Assembly: GCF_000205165.1 (NCBI RefSeq)
Contig: NZ_GL883870.1
Location: forward strand, 27,823 to 91,822
DNA length: 64,000 bases
Source of the DNA: Paraprevotella xylaniphila YIT 11841
Lineage (GTDB): Bacteria > Bacteroidota > Bacteroidia > Bacteroidales > Bacteroidaceae
Direction of reading: 5' to 3'
Position numbers and translations under genes: made by a program. The notes beneath the pieces were generated by a model. That model did no database searches, had not been told where the DNA came from, and saw nothing but the letters and a program-made list of their open reading frames with translations. This document shows positions 43,247-52,680 of the stretch, one piece after another. The stretch's first letter is position 1, and each line of letters begins with the position of its first letter.

Positions 43247-44145
43247 TATCTTCTACGTTTTGAAGGTTTATAAAAAGGTTCGCTTCTTTGGTTATCCTTG
43301 TCTTTATCATCCCGCCCGCCTTGTTCATTGTTGGTTCCTCCACCTCCACCGGGAGTTATGACTTGATGGGGTTGAATAATCAGTTCCGCAGCTACATCAC
43401 CCAATATAGTGCAAAGGTTGTTGAAGCTCAAATCACGGTCAAGTTTAGAACCAGCAATGCTAAATTCATCCATACAAAAGGATATACCACGAATTTTATC
43501 AGAGTTATCAGAACGATTAAAACACATATCTATGCCTTGACCTTTGAGAATGCCAAGAAAATCATTCCATGAGTGAGATACAGCCAGCACATCAAGAGTT
43601 GCAGACCGTAGATTATACTTCCGCAATTGATGAGGATGCAAACGGCTTTTATTTCTGGCTTTGCTGTTTTTAGGGGCAAAGTACAGTCCATATTCTTTAG
43701 TCAAAGCCCGACATACTTTAGTATTACGTATTCTTTCATTACTGTCAGAGATAAGATTGCCGTCATTGTCTATCCGATTGAATACCAAATGACAATGAGG
43801 ATATTTCGTGTCGTGATGCCGAGCTATGATATATTGAGTATTACGAATCCCCATCTGCTCCATCCATTTCTCGGCAATCTCCACCATCAGCGCATCTCCT
43901 TCTTCGTTATCAGGGAAACGGCTAATGTCTTGTGAAGAAAAAGCAAGTGATACGTGCTTCACCGGACTTTTTACTTTCGGGCGCATGGACGCTTGTATCT
44001 GAAAAGAATCGGCTATGGTTTTATTGCTGATGGCACAGACACCTTCATGTGCTAAAAGTGTCGCACTCTTTTTCTTGTTCTTTGGGTCGTTGGCGTAATT
44101 CACTATTCCTCCGAAATCTGCTCTTGTTTTAATCTTTGCTATCAT
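43246..44145 (-). CDS. MobA-type relaxase
   Basis: A 299-residue relaxase: MIAKIKTRADFGGIVNYAND at the start (Tyr17 in the usual place), VKHVSLAFSSQD, and the HUH motif RHHDTKYPHCHLVFNRID (about 106-123). The tail is glycine-rich then basic (GGGGGTNNEQGG, SKRRR). It nicks oriT and leads transfer with a helper. Homologue of 16052-17002 with the same neighbours. Start overlaps the MobC-like gene by 17 nt. Confidence 0.85.
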   Translation of the reverse strand: MIAKIKTRADFGGIVNYANDPKNKKKSATLLAHEGVCAISNKTIADSFQIQASMRPKVKSPVKHVSLAFSSQDISRFPDNEEGDALMVEIAEKWMEQMGIRNTQYIIARHHDTKYPHCHLVFNRIDNDGNLISDSNERIRNTKVCRALTKEYGLYFAPKNSKARNKSRLHPHQLRKYNLRSATLDVLAVSHSWNDFLGILKGQGIDMCFNRSDNSDKIRGISFCMDEFSIAGSKLDRDLSFNNLCTILGDVAAELIIQPHQVITPGGGGGTNNEQGGRDDKDKDNQRSEPFYKPSKRRR

Positions 44146-44503
44146 GGCTATTGTTCTTTACTTGGTTGATAATTCTGCTGACTTCTGATATGATTGAAAA
44201 GCATTGTTGCTTTACTACTTCCAAACCATAAGTGTGCATCTGACGGGCTATCTGATTGACATTATTGGCGATGCCGGAAAGGTCACGGATTGCCGATGCC
44301 ATTTCAGGACTGATGCGTTGACAGACTTGACAATCCATTGCCGCCTGATGGCAAAATTCATTGACAGACAATCTAGCCTGTTCCGCTTTGGATTGGATAT
44401 AGATATAGTCGTTTTCGGTAAACATTACCCGAAAACATTTCGTACGTTTCTGATAACTCGCCAACTTTGGGCGGCCACCAAGTTTCTTTTCTTTCATACT
44501 CAT
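44129..44503 (-). CDS. MobC-like relaxosome accessory protein
   Basis: A 124-residue protein beginning KEKKLGGRPKLASYQKRTK, then a ribbon-helix-helix-like stretch (CFRVMFTENDYIYIQSKAEQARLSVNEFC) and IRDLSGIANNVNQIARQ, the MobC signature helix. Binds oriT with the relaxase. Confidence 0.8.
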   Translation of the reverse strand: MSMKEKKLGGRPKLASYQKRTKCFRVMFTENDYIYIQSKAEQARLSVNEFCHQAAMDCQVCQRISPEMASAIRDLSGIANNVNQIARQMHTYGLEVVKQQCFSIISEVSRIINQVKNNSHDSKD

Positions 44504-44529
44504 ATTGACTTTTGATATTGGTAATTTGA

Positions 44530-44606
44530 CTTTTTGAGAGTGGAAGTTCTATCCGCTTGCCGCATAGGTTTTAGTGACACTAAAACACAAACTTGCCACT
44601 CAAAAA
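44530..44606. other. Candidate oriT of the NBU-like element
   Basis: A perfect palindrome GTTTTAGTG-A-CACTAAAAC (44568-44586) inside a wider imperfect repeat (TTTTTGAGAGTGG near 44531 with CCACTCAAAAA near 44597). It lies between the MobC-like and DUF3987 genes, the usual oriT place. Nick site not determined. Confidence 0.5.
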
Positions 44607-46408
44607 ATCTTCCTATATTTCCCTTGTTCTATTCGGCTTAGTTTGCCATCTTTGATAAAGGCTTCTATCCATTTATTTGCCGTACTCCCATTCTCACCTA
44701 AAGCTAAAACTGTCGCATCATAATCCTTTTTAGTGAATGTTTCGGGCAACATATTATAAAGGGCATTCCTTCGTGCATAAACGCCAGTTTCTTGTGAAGC
44801 GGCTTGTAATCGCTTGGACTGGCTTCCTGACAAATTCCGATAAATGAATACGGCATGATAAAGTAAGGTTTCGCAAATACTCATGGCTATAGAATAGTCA
44901 TACTCATGGCAAAGTAATTGTTCTGTCTTATCAAGTGAGGAAGAATTACGATATACATTTTCCAAATGCCGGACAGCAGTCAACACCATCATTGTACGAT
45001 AAGCAATCAGTCCCATCCGTCTGACTACTCCTTGCATCTTGTTATCTACTTCGTCACAACATTCCTCATTCACCCGACTGAGATATTCTATAAAGTGTTC
45101 CTGTAAATCGGAAGGAAGAGAAAAGAAATAATTTCCCTGCCTTATAAATTCCTCATGCAGATGGCAGAATTTATCTCCCAATAGTTTGAACATGGCATTC
45201 TTGGATTGGGAAATATCATTTGTGGCAAACACATTTCTTATACCTCGCTTGAAGCGGATAATATAGAAGCAAAAGCGACTCATCAATCCGTTCTCTGCAT
45301 CAGGTATCAATCTTCTTACCTGTTCGGGAGTTCCAGCCAAAGCGACTGACACTCTCGGATTAGCTACTTCACAATACTCTCTGTCCTTACGCCGACTCAA
45401 ACTGACCGACTCATGATGAAATGCCTTTCGCAACACATCGGAATAATTGCCGTAGTCCGATTTCAATGTCTGGCTTAACGTGTCGCCCTCCGATTCAAAC
45501 AACAGTCCGATTCCGTCATTATCTCCCAATATCTTCAAGAAAGAACTTGCGCTGCTATTGGCAGGAATAACAAGCATACGCATGGGTGGCTCGACTGGCA
45601 TAGTCATTCCATCAATTTTCTTACCTTTAATATATGTGTTCATTGCTTCTTTATATTCCTGTTCCAATCGTTTGGAAAGTTCATGCAAATGGCAGTTGAT
45701 GGGGGCTACCAATTCCCGGCATAAGGTCAATGCTCCTTTTCCCATACCGGCATCCGCTACCACGAACAGATAGAGGTTCGGATAAACAATACGCTCATCG
45801 TACACTCCACAAACATTATGAAAGCATACCGACAAACATACAATAGCCCCAATCAATATTGTATCACGGTCATCTACCGAAATGGAGTTATTGACAACCT
45901 CATTTAGAAAAGGAGGAAGGTGTTCAAACACACATTCAGGAAATGCAGGAAGTTCTTCCTCTGATTTTATCCATTTACCCGTTTTACCATTTTGGATATT
46001 TGGCAAAATGGATAAACGCTCTTTATTGAACGAAGCCAATAAGATTCCAGCTTGATTTGCCAAATGGAAGAAAGAACGGATAGTAATGCCTTGCCCTTTG
46101 GAGTGCAGACAATGCGTGTATTGTTTATCCGTTTCTTCCCTTTGATAGGTAGGGTAAAACCTGCTGATGCGGTGATAATACTCCCGTCCGTTCTCTCCTA
46201 ATCCATCCACAAGTGCAAAGCCCAACTCTACCCAATCTTTATAATTAGGGGCTATATCAATGGCACGCCGTTCTATCTCCCGAACAACACTTTCCACATC
46301 TTCCTCCACCTTATTATATATAGGGGCAATACTTGGCGTATGTATTTGCTGTATTTCAGAAGGGACATTCTCCCAATCTTGGGCGGAAAATATTTTCTTC
46401 GACATCAT
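44600..46408 (-). CDS. DUF3987/primase-helicase-like protein
   Basis: A 602-residue protein. An N-terminal PriCT-2-like region (YKDWVELGFALVDGLGENGREYYHRISRF) is followed by DUF3987 with a Walker A-like VVADAGMGKGALT (about 221-233) and LLFESEGDTLSQTL. In NBU-type elements this protein is the replication or primase component. It overlaps the preceding VirE-N gene by 53 nt. Confidence 0.8.
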   Translation of the reverse strand: MMSKKIFSAQDWENVPSEIQQIHTPSIAPIYNKVEEDVESVVREIERRAIDIAPNYKDWVELGFALVDGLGENGREYYHRISRFYPTYQREETDKQYTHCLHSKGQGITIRSFFHLANQAGILLASFNKERLSILPNIQNGKTGKWIKSEEELPAFPECVFEHLPPFLNEVVNNSISVDDRDTILIGAIVCLSVCFHNVCGVYDERIVYPNLYLFVVADAGMGKGALTLCRELVAPINCHLHELSKRLEQEYKEAMNTYIKGKKIDGMTMPVEPPMRMLVIPANSSASSFLKILGDNDGIGLLFESEGDTLSQTLKSDYGNYSDVLRKAFHHESVSLSRRKDREYCEVANPRVSVALAGTPEQVRRLIPDAENGLMSRFCFYIIRFKRGIRNVFATNDISQSKNAMFKLLGDKFCHLHEEFIRQGNYFFSLPSDLQEHFIEYLSRVNEECCDEVDNKMQGVVRRMGLIAYRTMMVLTAVRHLENVYRNSSSLDKTEQLLCHEYDYSIAMSICETLLYHAVFIYRNLSGSQSKRLQAASQETGVYARRNALYNMLPETFTKKDYDATVLALGENGSTANKWIEAFIKDGKLSRIEQGKYRKIF

Positions 46409-46955
46409 CTTTGTATTTATGGTTAATATATGCTTGTGGGTCGTATGGCAGGAAGCAAGAACGAGCTACATCACTGCCAGATATATCCGCTGATGGCAAA
46501 CCTGTTGCTTTGATACAATTAGCAACAGCCTTGAAATATCGGGAATGTTCCCAGCCTTTCAAGTCTACAGGTATTATCCACTTCAATCCATTACCGGATG
46601 GACTGACAAATAATAGTTCCGTATCAAAATATTCATGATTGAGTAATTGCTGTTTTAGCTCCACGATATTCTCCACATGGTCAAAATCCAGACACATCAA
46701 TCCTGAGTGCATAATCAGTTCCTTTTCATTCCGTTTACGGAATAATCCCGAAAAAGTACAATAGTCGAAATGGGTGGCTTTGTATCTTTTGGATTCGGGA
46801 GAAGATAGCATCGAACGCAGAGACTCGGTTTGTGGTTGCGCATAATGCCCGATGACATAGCGATACACATCCACAATGCCTACAGCCCTTATCGGTTCGA
46901 TGTTTTGAATGGGCTTACGAAAGAACGAAAAGCAATAATCTGTCGTTTCCATCAT
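46356..46955 (-). CDS. VirE N-terminal domain (BT4734/BF3469-type) protein
   Basis: A 199-residue protein with primase-like blocks: SGLMCLDFDHVEN, LLFVSPSGNGLKWIIPVD, CIKATGLPSADISGSDVARSCFLPYDP. It pairs with DUF3987 in Bacteroidales mobile elements, together resembling a split primase/helicase. Start overlaps the HTH gene stop. Confidence 0.8.
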   Translation of the reverse strand: MMETTDYCFSFFRKPIQNIEPIRAVGIVDVYRYVIGHYAQPQTESLRSMLSSPESKRYKATHFDYCTFSGLFRKRNEKELIMHSGLMCLDFDHVENIVELKQQLLNHEYFDTELLFVSPSGNGLKWIIPVDLKGWEHSRYFKAVANCIKATGLPSADISGSDVARSCFLPYDPQAYINHKYKDDVEENIFRPRLGECPF

Positions 46956-47305
46956 CTGATAATCTTTTTAGATTCGACAAATCGTCTGGCTTCTTCCATT
47001 AAGTCATCTTGGGTCTTGTGCGATTTGTTCTTCAACCAATCGTCAATCTCCGATTGCAGGAAAGCCAAAGCCTTATTTATTTTATGTACGGGAATCTGTT
47101 TGGTAGATACCCATCCATAAACTGTCTGTTTGGCTGGATGTGATGGCAGATAAGTACAAAGCTCATCTATATCCATCCACTTAGGTGAATTACTTGCCTG
47201 CTTATGTTGCAAGGCATTTACTTTGGATTGTAGTACTTCTACGGACTCAATCAGGTAGGACAACGCATTCGGCATTTCCTCCAATGAATTTACTTTATAA
47301 ACCAT
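46952..47305 (-). CDS. Helix-turn-helix (excisionase-like) protein
   Basis: A 117-residue protein: coiled N-terminal helix (LSYLIESVEVLQSKVNALQHK), then an HTH_17-type domain (WMDIDELCTYLPSHPAKQTVYGWVSTKQIPVHKINKALAFLQSEIDDWL). Commonly follows the integrase in NBU elements. Confidence 0.8.
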   Translation of the reverse strand: MVYKVNSLEEMPNALSYLIESVEVLQSKVNALQHKQASNSPKWMDIDELCTYLPSHPAKQTVYGWVSTKQIPVHKINKALAFLQSEIDDWLKNKSHKTQDDLMEEARRFVESKKIIR

Positions 47306-47617
47306 TTTCTTCGTATTAAAGTTGATGCCGCAAAAGTATAGGGATGTTTATGAGTGCTAAATAGGTGCTTAACCACCACCAATCAACCGCTCATTTACCA
47401 CTGACAGATTTAAGTTTCATTAATACGAGAATATATTGGAAAACATAATAAAAGGGGAATAAACTATTATTGGGACTAACACATTCCTCACCGAAAGTCT
47501 CAATGCTACAAAACACCCCTCAAAAAGCCGATGCTTCATGAGGGGCAAATGGTGGTAAGTATATGATTGGTATTACATAAGTCGTTGATGCTCAATGGTG
47601 GATATAACCACCACAAC
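47306..47617. other. Regulatory gap before the integrase remnant
   Basis: Holds the -7 box TACTTTTG (minus, 47331-47338) of the leftward operon and several GGTGGT/ACCACC motifs (near 47391, 47550 and 47610), possible arm sites for the integrase or HTH protein. No coding frame seen. Confidence 0.5.
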
Positions 47618-47843
47618 CTATAAATCCAAATTTTCTATATACAGTGTATTGGCGGCTTTCTCCTTTTGTTCGTTTACAAGATGCGTATAAATCTGCGTAG
47701 TTTTGACGTTTGTATGTCCCATCAAAGACTTGATTGTGTATATGTCAACGCCATTTTCCAGCAACAGCGAAGCGTAGCTATGTCGCCCACAATGGAAAGA
47801 AAGAAGTAATATGAGTAATGGCAACGAAAAGAAAGCACAACGC
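47618..47843 (-). pseudogene. Integrase C-terminal remnant of the NBU-like element
   Basis: Only the last about 70 residues of a tyrosine recombinase remain: [16 protein letters not shown] (HxxR), [16 protein letters not shown] with the nucleophile Tyr, and a natural end. Upstream, a duplicated TTTC shifts the frame; removing it gives [14 protein letters not shown], typical of the family. Homology stops at about 47844, where element 2 starts, so the front of the gene should be beyond the window. Confidence 0.7.
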
Positions 47844-48055
47844 AATTTACTGGTAATTAACTATTTCTCTATATTCTTCCACATGAGTAAAACGCAAAAA
47901 AGCGAGGCTTATTGAGGATATTCAGTTACCAAATCGTTAGCAGGGCTGTTACCGGCAGGGATAAGGTAACGAAGAGCGGATCAAACAATTTAAAACAGCG
48001 ATATATTACACTGATTGTCATGGTTTTGCATATCGAAGAGCGCTTATAAAACAGG

Positions 48056-48063
48056 TAAATTTG
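48056..48063 (+). promoter_or_regulatory. -7 box of the element 2 integrase operon
   Basis: TAAATTTG, 20 bp before the ATG at 48083; counterpart of 10747-10754. Confidence 0.6.
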
Positions 48064-48082
48064 CCACTAAAAATATAAGCGT

Positions 48083-49312
48083 ATGAAAGTAGAAAAATTC
48101 AAGGTGTTGCTCTACCTCAAAAAGAGCGGACTGGACAAATTCGGCAAAGCCCCGATAATGGGGCGCATCACCGTTAACCGGACGATGGCGCAGTTCAGCT
48201 GCAAGCTCTCTTGCACTCCCGAACTGTGGAATCCCCGTGAAAGCCGTCTGAACGGCAAGAGCAAGGAGGCGGTGGAAGTCAACGCGAAAATCGACAAGCT
48301 GCTGTTGGCTGTAAACTCCGCGTTCGACTCCCTTGTGGAACGAAAGACCGATTTCGATGCGACAGCGGTCAAGGAAGCCTTTCAAGGCAGCAAGGAGACG
48401 CGGATGACCTTGCTCAAACTCTTCGACAGGCATATCGGGGAAGTCAGGGCACGTGTAGGTATCGATGTGTCCCACCGTACACTTCCCAATTACCTTTATA
48501 CCCGCAGCCGTCTCGCTGATTTCGTCAGCAGCAGGTTCAAAGTTTCCGACCTTGCTTTCTGCCAGCTCAACGAGCAGTTCATCCGGGAATTTCAGGAGTA
48601 TGTGGTGATAGAGAAAGGCTTGGGTGTCCAGACGGTACGTCACTACCTGGCTATCCTGAAGAAGATTTGCCGCATAGCCTTCAAGGAGGGGCACTCGGAT
48701 AAATTTTATTTTGAGCACTACAAATTACCCAAACAGAAGGAAACAGCTCCAAGAGCGTTAAGCAAGGAGGATTTCGAGAAGATACGGGATATAGAACTTA
48801 CCGGATGCCGCCCGGAACACTCCATTGTCAGGGACATGTTCCTTTTCGCCTGTTATGCCGGAACCTCGTACGTGGACGTGGTAGCGATCACCCCCGATAA
48901 CCTGTCAAGGGACGATAGCGGAGCGTTGTGGCTGAAATACCGCCGGGGGAAGAACGGGCAGTTGAGCCGTGTGAAACTGCTGCCCGAAGCGATAGACCTT
49001 ATCGACAAATACCGTGACGACACACGGGCGACATTGTTCCCGGTGATTCCATATCAAGCCTTGAAATGGTGTCTGACAAGCATTAAGATGAAGGTCGGAA
49101 TCAAGGGGCGTCTGTCCTACCACATGGGACGACACTCGTTCTCGACCCTCATGACACTCGAAAACGGAGTACCCATCGAGACTGTCAGCAGGATGCTGGG
49201 TCATGCGGATATAAGAACCACCCAGGTGTATGCCCGTGTAACCCCTAAGAAACTCTTCGAGGATATGGACAAATACATCGAAGCGACAAAAGATTTGAAA
49301 CTCATTCTCTAA
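48083..49312 (+). CDS. Tyrosine recombinase/integrase, first of the element 2 pair
   Basis: A 409-residue integrase starting MKVEKFKVLLYLKKSGLDK, clearly orthologous to 10776-12008. Arm-binding, core-binding and catalytic domains; YHMGRHSFS (HxxR), LGHADIR and nucleophile Tyr in TQVYARV. Again the first Arg region is CYAGTSYVD. Likely drives insertion at AATTTA-like sites. Confidence 0.9.
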   Translation: MKVEKFKVLLYLKKSGLDKFGKAPIMGRITVNRTMAQFSCKLSCTPELWNPRESRLNGKSKEAVEVNAKIDKLLLAVNSAFDSLVERKTDFDATAVKEAFQGSKETRMTLLKLFDRHIGEVRARVGIDVSHRTLPNYLYTRSRLADFVSSRFKVSDLAFCQLNEQFIREFQEYVVIEKGLGVQTVRHYLAILKKICRIAFKEGHSDKFYFEHYKLPKQKETAPRALSKEDFEKIRDIELTGCRPEHSIVRDMFLFACYAGTSYVDVVAITPDNLSRDDSGALWLKYRRGKNGQLSRVKLLPEAIDLIDKYRDDTRATLFPVIPYQALKWCLTSIKMKVGIKGRLSYHMGRHSFSTLMTLENGVPIETVSRMLGHADIRTTQVYARVTPKKLFEDMDKYIEATKDLKLIL

Positions 49313-49333
49313 CCCTATAAATACAATTCGATT

Positions 49334-50536
49334 ATGCGAAGCACTTTTTCCATTCTATACTACATCAACCGTGGCAAGGTCAAAGCAGACGGAACGACTT
49401 CAATACTGTGCCGTATCACCGTTGACGGCAAGAGCAGTGTATTTGCCACCGGTTATTACTGCAATCCCAAAAACTGGAACGCCAAAACAGGGGAAGTAAA
49501 GGATGCAAGGGCAAACAACCTCCTTGTCGGACTCCGTTCCAGAATAGAAACCTCATATGACAATCTGTTGAAGGACGCGGGTATGGTCACGGCGGAAATG
49601 CTCAAGAACGAGATTACCCATGTTGCAACCGTTCCCACCACACTGATGAAAGCCGGAGAGGAGGAGCGGGAAAGACTGAGAATCCGCTCAGAAGTGATAA
49701 ACTCGACCTCCTCTTACCGCCAGTCCAAATCCTCGCAGGCATACCTGCACGAGTATCTGCTGTCGCTGGGTATGCGGGACATCGCCTTTGAGGACATTAC
49801 CGAAGACTTCGGCTGGGGCTATAAACTCTATCTGAAAACCAAAGGATGCGGGAATGGGCATATCAACCACTGCCTTACATGGCTGAACCGTCTTATCTAT
49901 ATTGCGGTGGACAGAGAGGTACTCCGTTTCAATCCGCTTGCCGATATCCCATACGAGAAGAAACCGGATTATAAGTTGAAACACATTAGCCGGGCGGAAC
50001 TGCAACGGGTCATGGAGCAGCCCATGCCGGAGAGGTTGCAGGAGCTTACCCGGAGGGCGTTCATCTTTTCGGCCTTCACGGGGCTGTCATATGTCGATGT
50101 GAAACGGCTTTATCCCTCGCATATCGGAACAACCGCGGACGGCAGGAGGTATATCCGTATTAACAGGAAGAAAACCGATGTCGAGTCCCTTATACCGTTA
50201 CACCCCGTAGCCGAACAGATATTGTCCCTCTACAATACAACCGATGACGGCAGGCCGGTATTCCCTCTGCCCAATCGGGACAGGCTTTGGTACTGCATCC
50301 ACGAGATAGGCATATTGGCCGGCGTGAAAGAGAATCTCAGCTACCATGCAAGCAGACATTCGTTCGGAACCTTGACGCTTTCAGTAGGTGTGCCGATCGA
50401 GAGTATCAGCAAGATGATGGGACACACGAACATCCGGACCACACAAGGCTATGCCAAAGTGACCGATGATAAAATCTCCGAGGATATGGATAAGCTGATG
50501 GCAAGGAGACGTGAAAACGGGGCATCTTCCAATTAG
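49334..50536 (+). CDS. Tyrosine recombinase/integrase, second of the element 2 pair
   Basis: A 400-residue integrase starting MRSTFSILYYINRGKVKADG, orthologous to 12073-13284. Catalytic motifs YHASRHSFG, MGHTNIR and Tyr in TQGYAKV. It follows the first integrase by 21 bp. Confidence 0.9.
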   Translation: MRSTFSILYYINRGKVKADGTTSILCRITVDGKSSVFATGYYCNPKNWNAKTGEVKDARANNLLVGLRSRIETSYDNLLKDAGMVTAEMLKNEITHVATVPTTLMKAGEEERERLRIRSEVINSTSSYRQSKSSQAYLHEYLLSLGMRDIAFEDITEDFGWGYKLYLKTKGCGNGHINHCLTWLNRLIYIAVDREVLRFNPLADIPYEKKPDYKLKHISRAELQRVMEQPMPERLQELTRRAFIFSAFTGLSYVDVKRLYPSHIGTTADGRRYIRINRKKTDVESLIPLHPVAEQILSLYNTTDDGRPVFPLPNRDRLWYCIHEIGILAGVKENLSYHASRHSFGTLTLSVGVPIESISKMMGHTNIRTTQGYAKVTDDKISEDMDKLMARRRENGASSN

Positions 50537-50583
50537 AATCCCTGTTTCGCGGTCGCCCGCTTCCTCGCCGCCCATGGAAGTTA

Positions 50584-50693
50584 GTACAGACTTCATTGAA
50601 AGTGAAAAAGTCGGGCGGCAGGCCGTTTCGGGCAGAATCTTCCTCCTTCGGAGCGTATTCAGCCCGAAAACTTTTTCCCTTTCACGTCTGTAC
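50584..50693. repeat. Long imperfect inverted repeat after the integrases
   Basis: GTACAGAC (50584) pairs with GTCTGTAC (50686-50693), and TGAAAGTGAAAAAGTCGGGC (50597-50616) with its near complement at 50662-50684. Total span 110 bp. Role unknown. Confidence 0.65.
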
Positions 50694-50837
50694 AATGGAT
50701 GCCGTCGGCAGCGGAAACAAGCGACCGACGGAAAAGTCGGAACAAAAACAAAAGAGAAACAGCATACGTTCAGTAGAATACTACCGGTCTGTATGCTGTT
50801 CCGATATCCTATAGGAGGGATATTTTTTGACAGCCGA

Positions 50838-50923
50838 ATGAAGCGGGCAGGCGGCAAACTGCGCTCCCTCCAGAAAAATCAATCCGTTTTTTCGGTTACT
50901 TGACAATATCCGCCTTTGTCCGG
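50838..50923. repeat. Cargo-flanking direct repeat, left copy
   Basis: An 86-bp stretch matching 60971-61056 with 8 mismatches and no gaps. On the minus strand it covers the decayed end of an AlbA_2-type winged helix (DKGGY, stop at 50879-50881). Confidence 0.8.
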
Positions 50924-51282
50924 TTCAATGTGCTTTTCACTTTGTCGGCATTCGGTCAGGCTATCTGCTTTCCTATAGCGTTGTACGGCAAAAGCTTTTG
51001 CACTTGGCGTGTTGTTCTTAGAAAGCATAGTGAATGATTTTTCTCCCTACTTTTTATTTCTTCTTCTCTTTGGTCGATTTTTCCTTACTTCTTGAGTTTT
51101 CATACAGCTTTTTTCCATTGTTGTAAATGACATCCAAAAGTTCGTTTGTAAGTTTGATGTCTGCAATTTTTATAATACTATCTTCTCCTATTGGATAGCC
51201 AAGAATATTGACACTACCAACGCAGCATATTTACATCACTGATTATCAGTGACAATTCATTTTATCAGTACAACCTCCGTTT

Positions 51283-51516
51283 TTACAAGTACATAGAATG
51301 CAAGGACAAATGCAAATCATTGTATTTCATTGTTTTGCATACACGTGTTGTGCCGTCTATTTTCAGTCTTTTTGTGGAATGTCCGCTATCAGCTACAATG
51401 TATTGAAGATAGGACATTTCCGCAGATATGTTACAGAACGCTTGTAATGGCTTTCTAGTTGATTGTATGTTTATGTTCTCAGATTGAATAGGGAATATGC
51501 AGTTCTTGTCTGTCAT
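51283..51516 (-). CDS. Small hypothetical protein coupled to the Fic gene
   Basis: A 77-residue frame whose ATG overlaps the Fic stop (ATGA). No motif or family recognised; the coupling is the only support. Confidence 0.3.
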   Translation of the reverse strand: MTDKNCIFPIQSENINIQSTRKPLQAFCNISAEMSYLQYIVADSGHSTKRLKIDGTTRVCKTMKYNDLHLSLHSMYL

Positions 51517-52643
51517 TTTTGCATATATTTAGAATTATACACTGCCAATCCTTTAATCGTCAACAGATATTTCTGACGGGGATGGCGAGGCTTGTCGGGG
51601 TAGAGCATAGAAACAAATCCCTCTTTTATGGCTGGATTGAGTGAGTATTCCATAAAATTCTCACGGTTTTTTAATCCTACGGTTGCCATCATCTCTTTGA
51701 CAGATAATCTATTGTTCGCAATAGCTTTTATTAACCGGATGATATTTTCATTATCTATCTGTAATGGATTTTCCGATCTTGACGGGGTGCTTGACGGGGT
51801 ACTTGTCGGGGTGGAGATGAGTATGTCTTCGGGCGCATTTACTATCATAAAACGATTCCTCAATTCATTGTTTTCTCCCATCAATAGGTTACGAAAGAAT
51901 CGTTCCAAATAGGCAACTTCCCTTTTGATTCCTTTTTGTATGTTTTGATAGTTGGCTCTAACTAAAGCATTACGGAAGTACCAAGAGTGTTTAGCGAAAA
52001 GGTCATTCTCAACATTGAATCCCATCGAACGTAAATATTGGATGGCAAACACTGCTGTAGTTCGGGTATTACCTTCTCCAAACGGATGAATCTGCCACAA
52101 TCCCGATACGAATTGAGTTATATGGCTGACTATTTGATAAATGTCCAACCCCGTATAATCAAACGTCTTTTCTTGTTCAAGGTCATATTCGATGGCTTTC
52201 CGAATGTCTGGAGCAGATACATAGAATACGGTATCACCACGAAGTACCCATTCTTTTTTGGTAATATTGTAATCTCTGATTTGTCCAGCAAATTTGAATA
52301 CACCATCAAATATTCGTCGATGGATAGCGGTCAATCCAGCTACAGTGAAAGCAAACGAACGCTCGTTCAATAGCTTGGTTATATTAGCAGAAACTTTATC
52401 GGCTTCCTCCGTTTCGTAATCTTTTTCAGTACGAATATCTTTCGAATCGTAGTAACTCTTGATAAGTTGTTGTACTTCATCAATGGTTATATCCCCCTCA
52501 ATATGCTTACGAGCAGTCTCAATAAGATATTCGGAGGGCTTCAGGCCATCTACCGCTTGAAGTCCTATTGCCGTTTGCCACGCATAGCCTTTTTCACGCT
52601 TTTGCGGCTCGCCTTGCTGAATGTATTCGTCGAAGTTTAGCAT
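51513..52643 (-). CDS. Fic family protein
   Basis: A 376-residue protein with a Fic core motif HPFGEGNTRTTAV (about residues 186-198; the canonical GNGR is GNTR here), preceded by FAGQIRD and followed by HSWYFRNALVRANY. A Thr/Ser/Pro linker (STPTSTPSSTPSR) leads to a C-terminal winged helix. Fic enzymes AMPylate or otherwise modify proteins with nucleotides; the Thr at the usual second Gly-Arg region may alter activity. No clear inhibitory helix motif is visible. Last well-supported gene of the defence operon, perhaps a toxin-like effector. Confidence 0.8.
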   Translation of the reverse strand: MLNFDEYIQQGEPQKREKGYAWQTAIGLQAVDGLKPSEYLIETARKHIEGDITIDEVQQLIKSYYDSKDIRTEKDYETEEADKVSANITKLLNERSFAFTVAGLTAIHRRIFDGVFKFAGQIRDYNITKKEWVLRGDTVFYVSAPDIRKAIEYDLEQEKTFDYTGLDIYQIVSHITQFVSGLWQIHPFGEGNTRTTAVFAIQYLRSMGFNVENDLFAKHSWYFRNALVRANYQNIQKGIKREVAYLERFFRNLLMGENNELRNRFMIVNAPEDILISTPTSTPSSTPSRSENPLQIDNENIIRLIKAIANNRLSVKEMMATVGLKNRENFMEYSLNPAIKEGFVSMLYPDKPRHPRQKYLLTIKGLAVYNSKYMQK

Positions 52644-52680
52644 TTAATGTAATATATCAGAGTTAACCTGCTTTTATTAT

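Larger units (their letters stand above)
42599..47843 (-). mobile_element. NBU-like mobilizable element, partial (integrase cut by element 2)
   Basis: Leftward backbone in the usual NBU-type order: integrase remnant, HTH, VirE-N, DUF3987, MobC-like, relaxase, MobD-like. The right end was lost to element 2 at about 47844. The left end is not visible; the restriction locus and recombinase at 30.7-42.5 kb may be its cargo. Confidence 0.65.
50537..51282. other. Gene-poor stretch with decayed genes
   Basis: Contains the long inverted repeat (50584-50693), a decayed AlbA_2-type 3' end (50838-51050) and a second remnant on the minus strand at 51053-51220 (reads ILGYPIGEDSIIKIADIKL, ending in a lysine-rich tail) with no start. 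No intact gene. Confidence 0.5.

Noticed and set aside
48055-48064. GTAAATTTGC as an attachment core of element 2
   Set aside because: It is 20 bp before the integrase start and corresponds to the element 1 box at 10747, so it is the integrase promoter.
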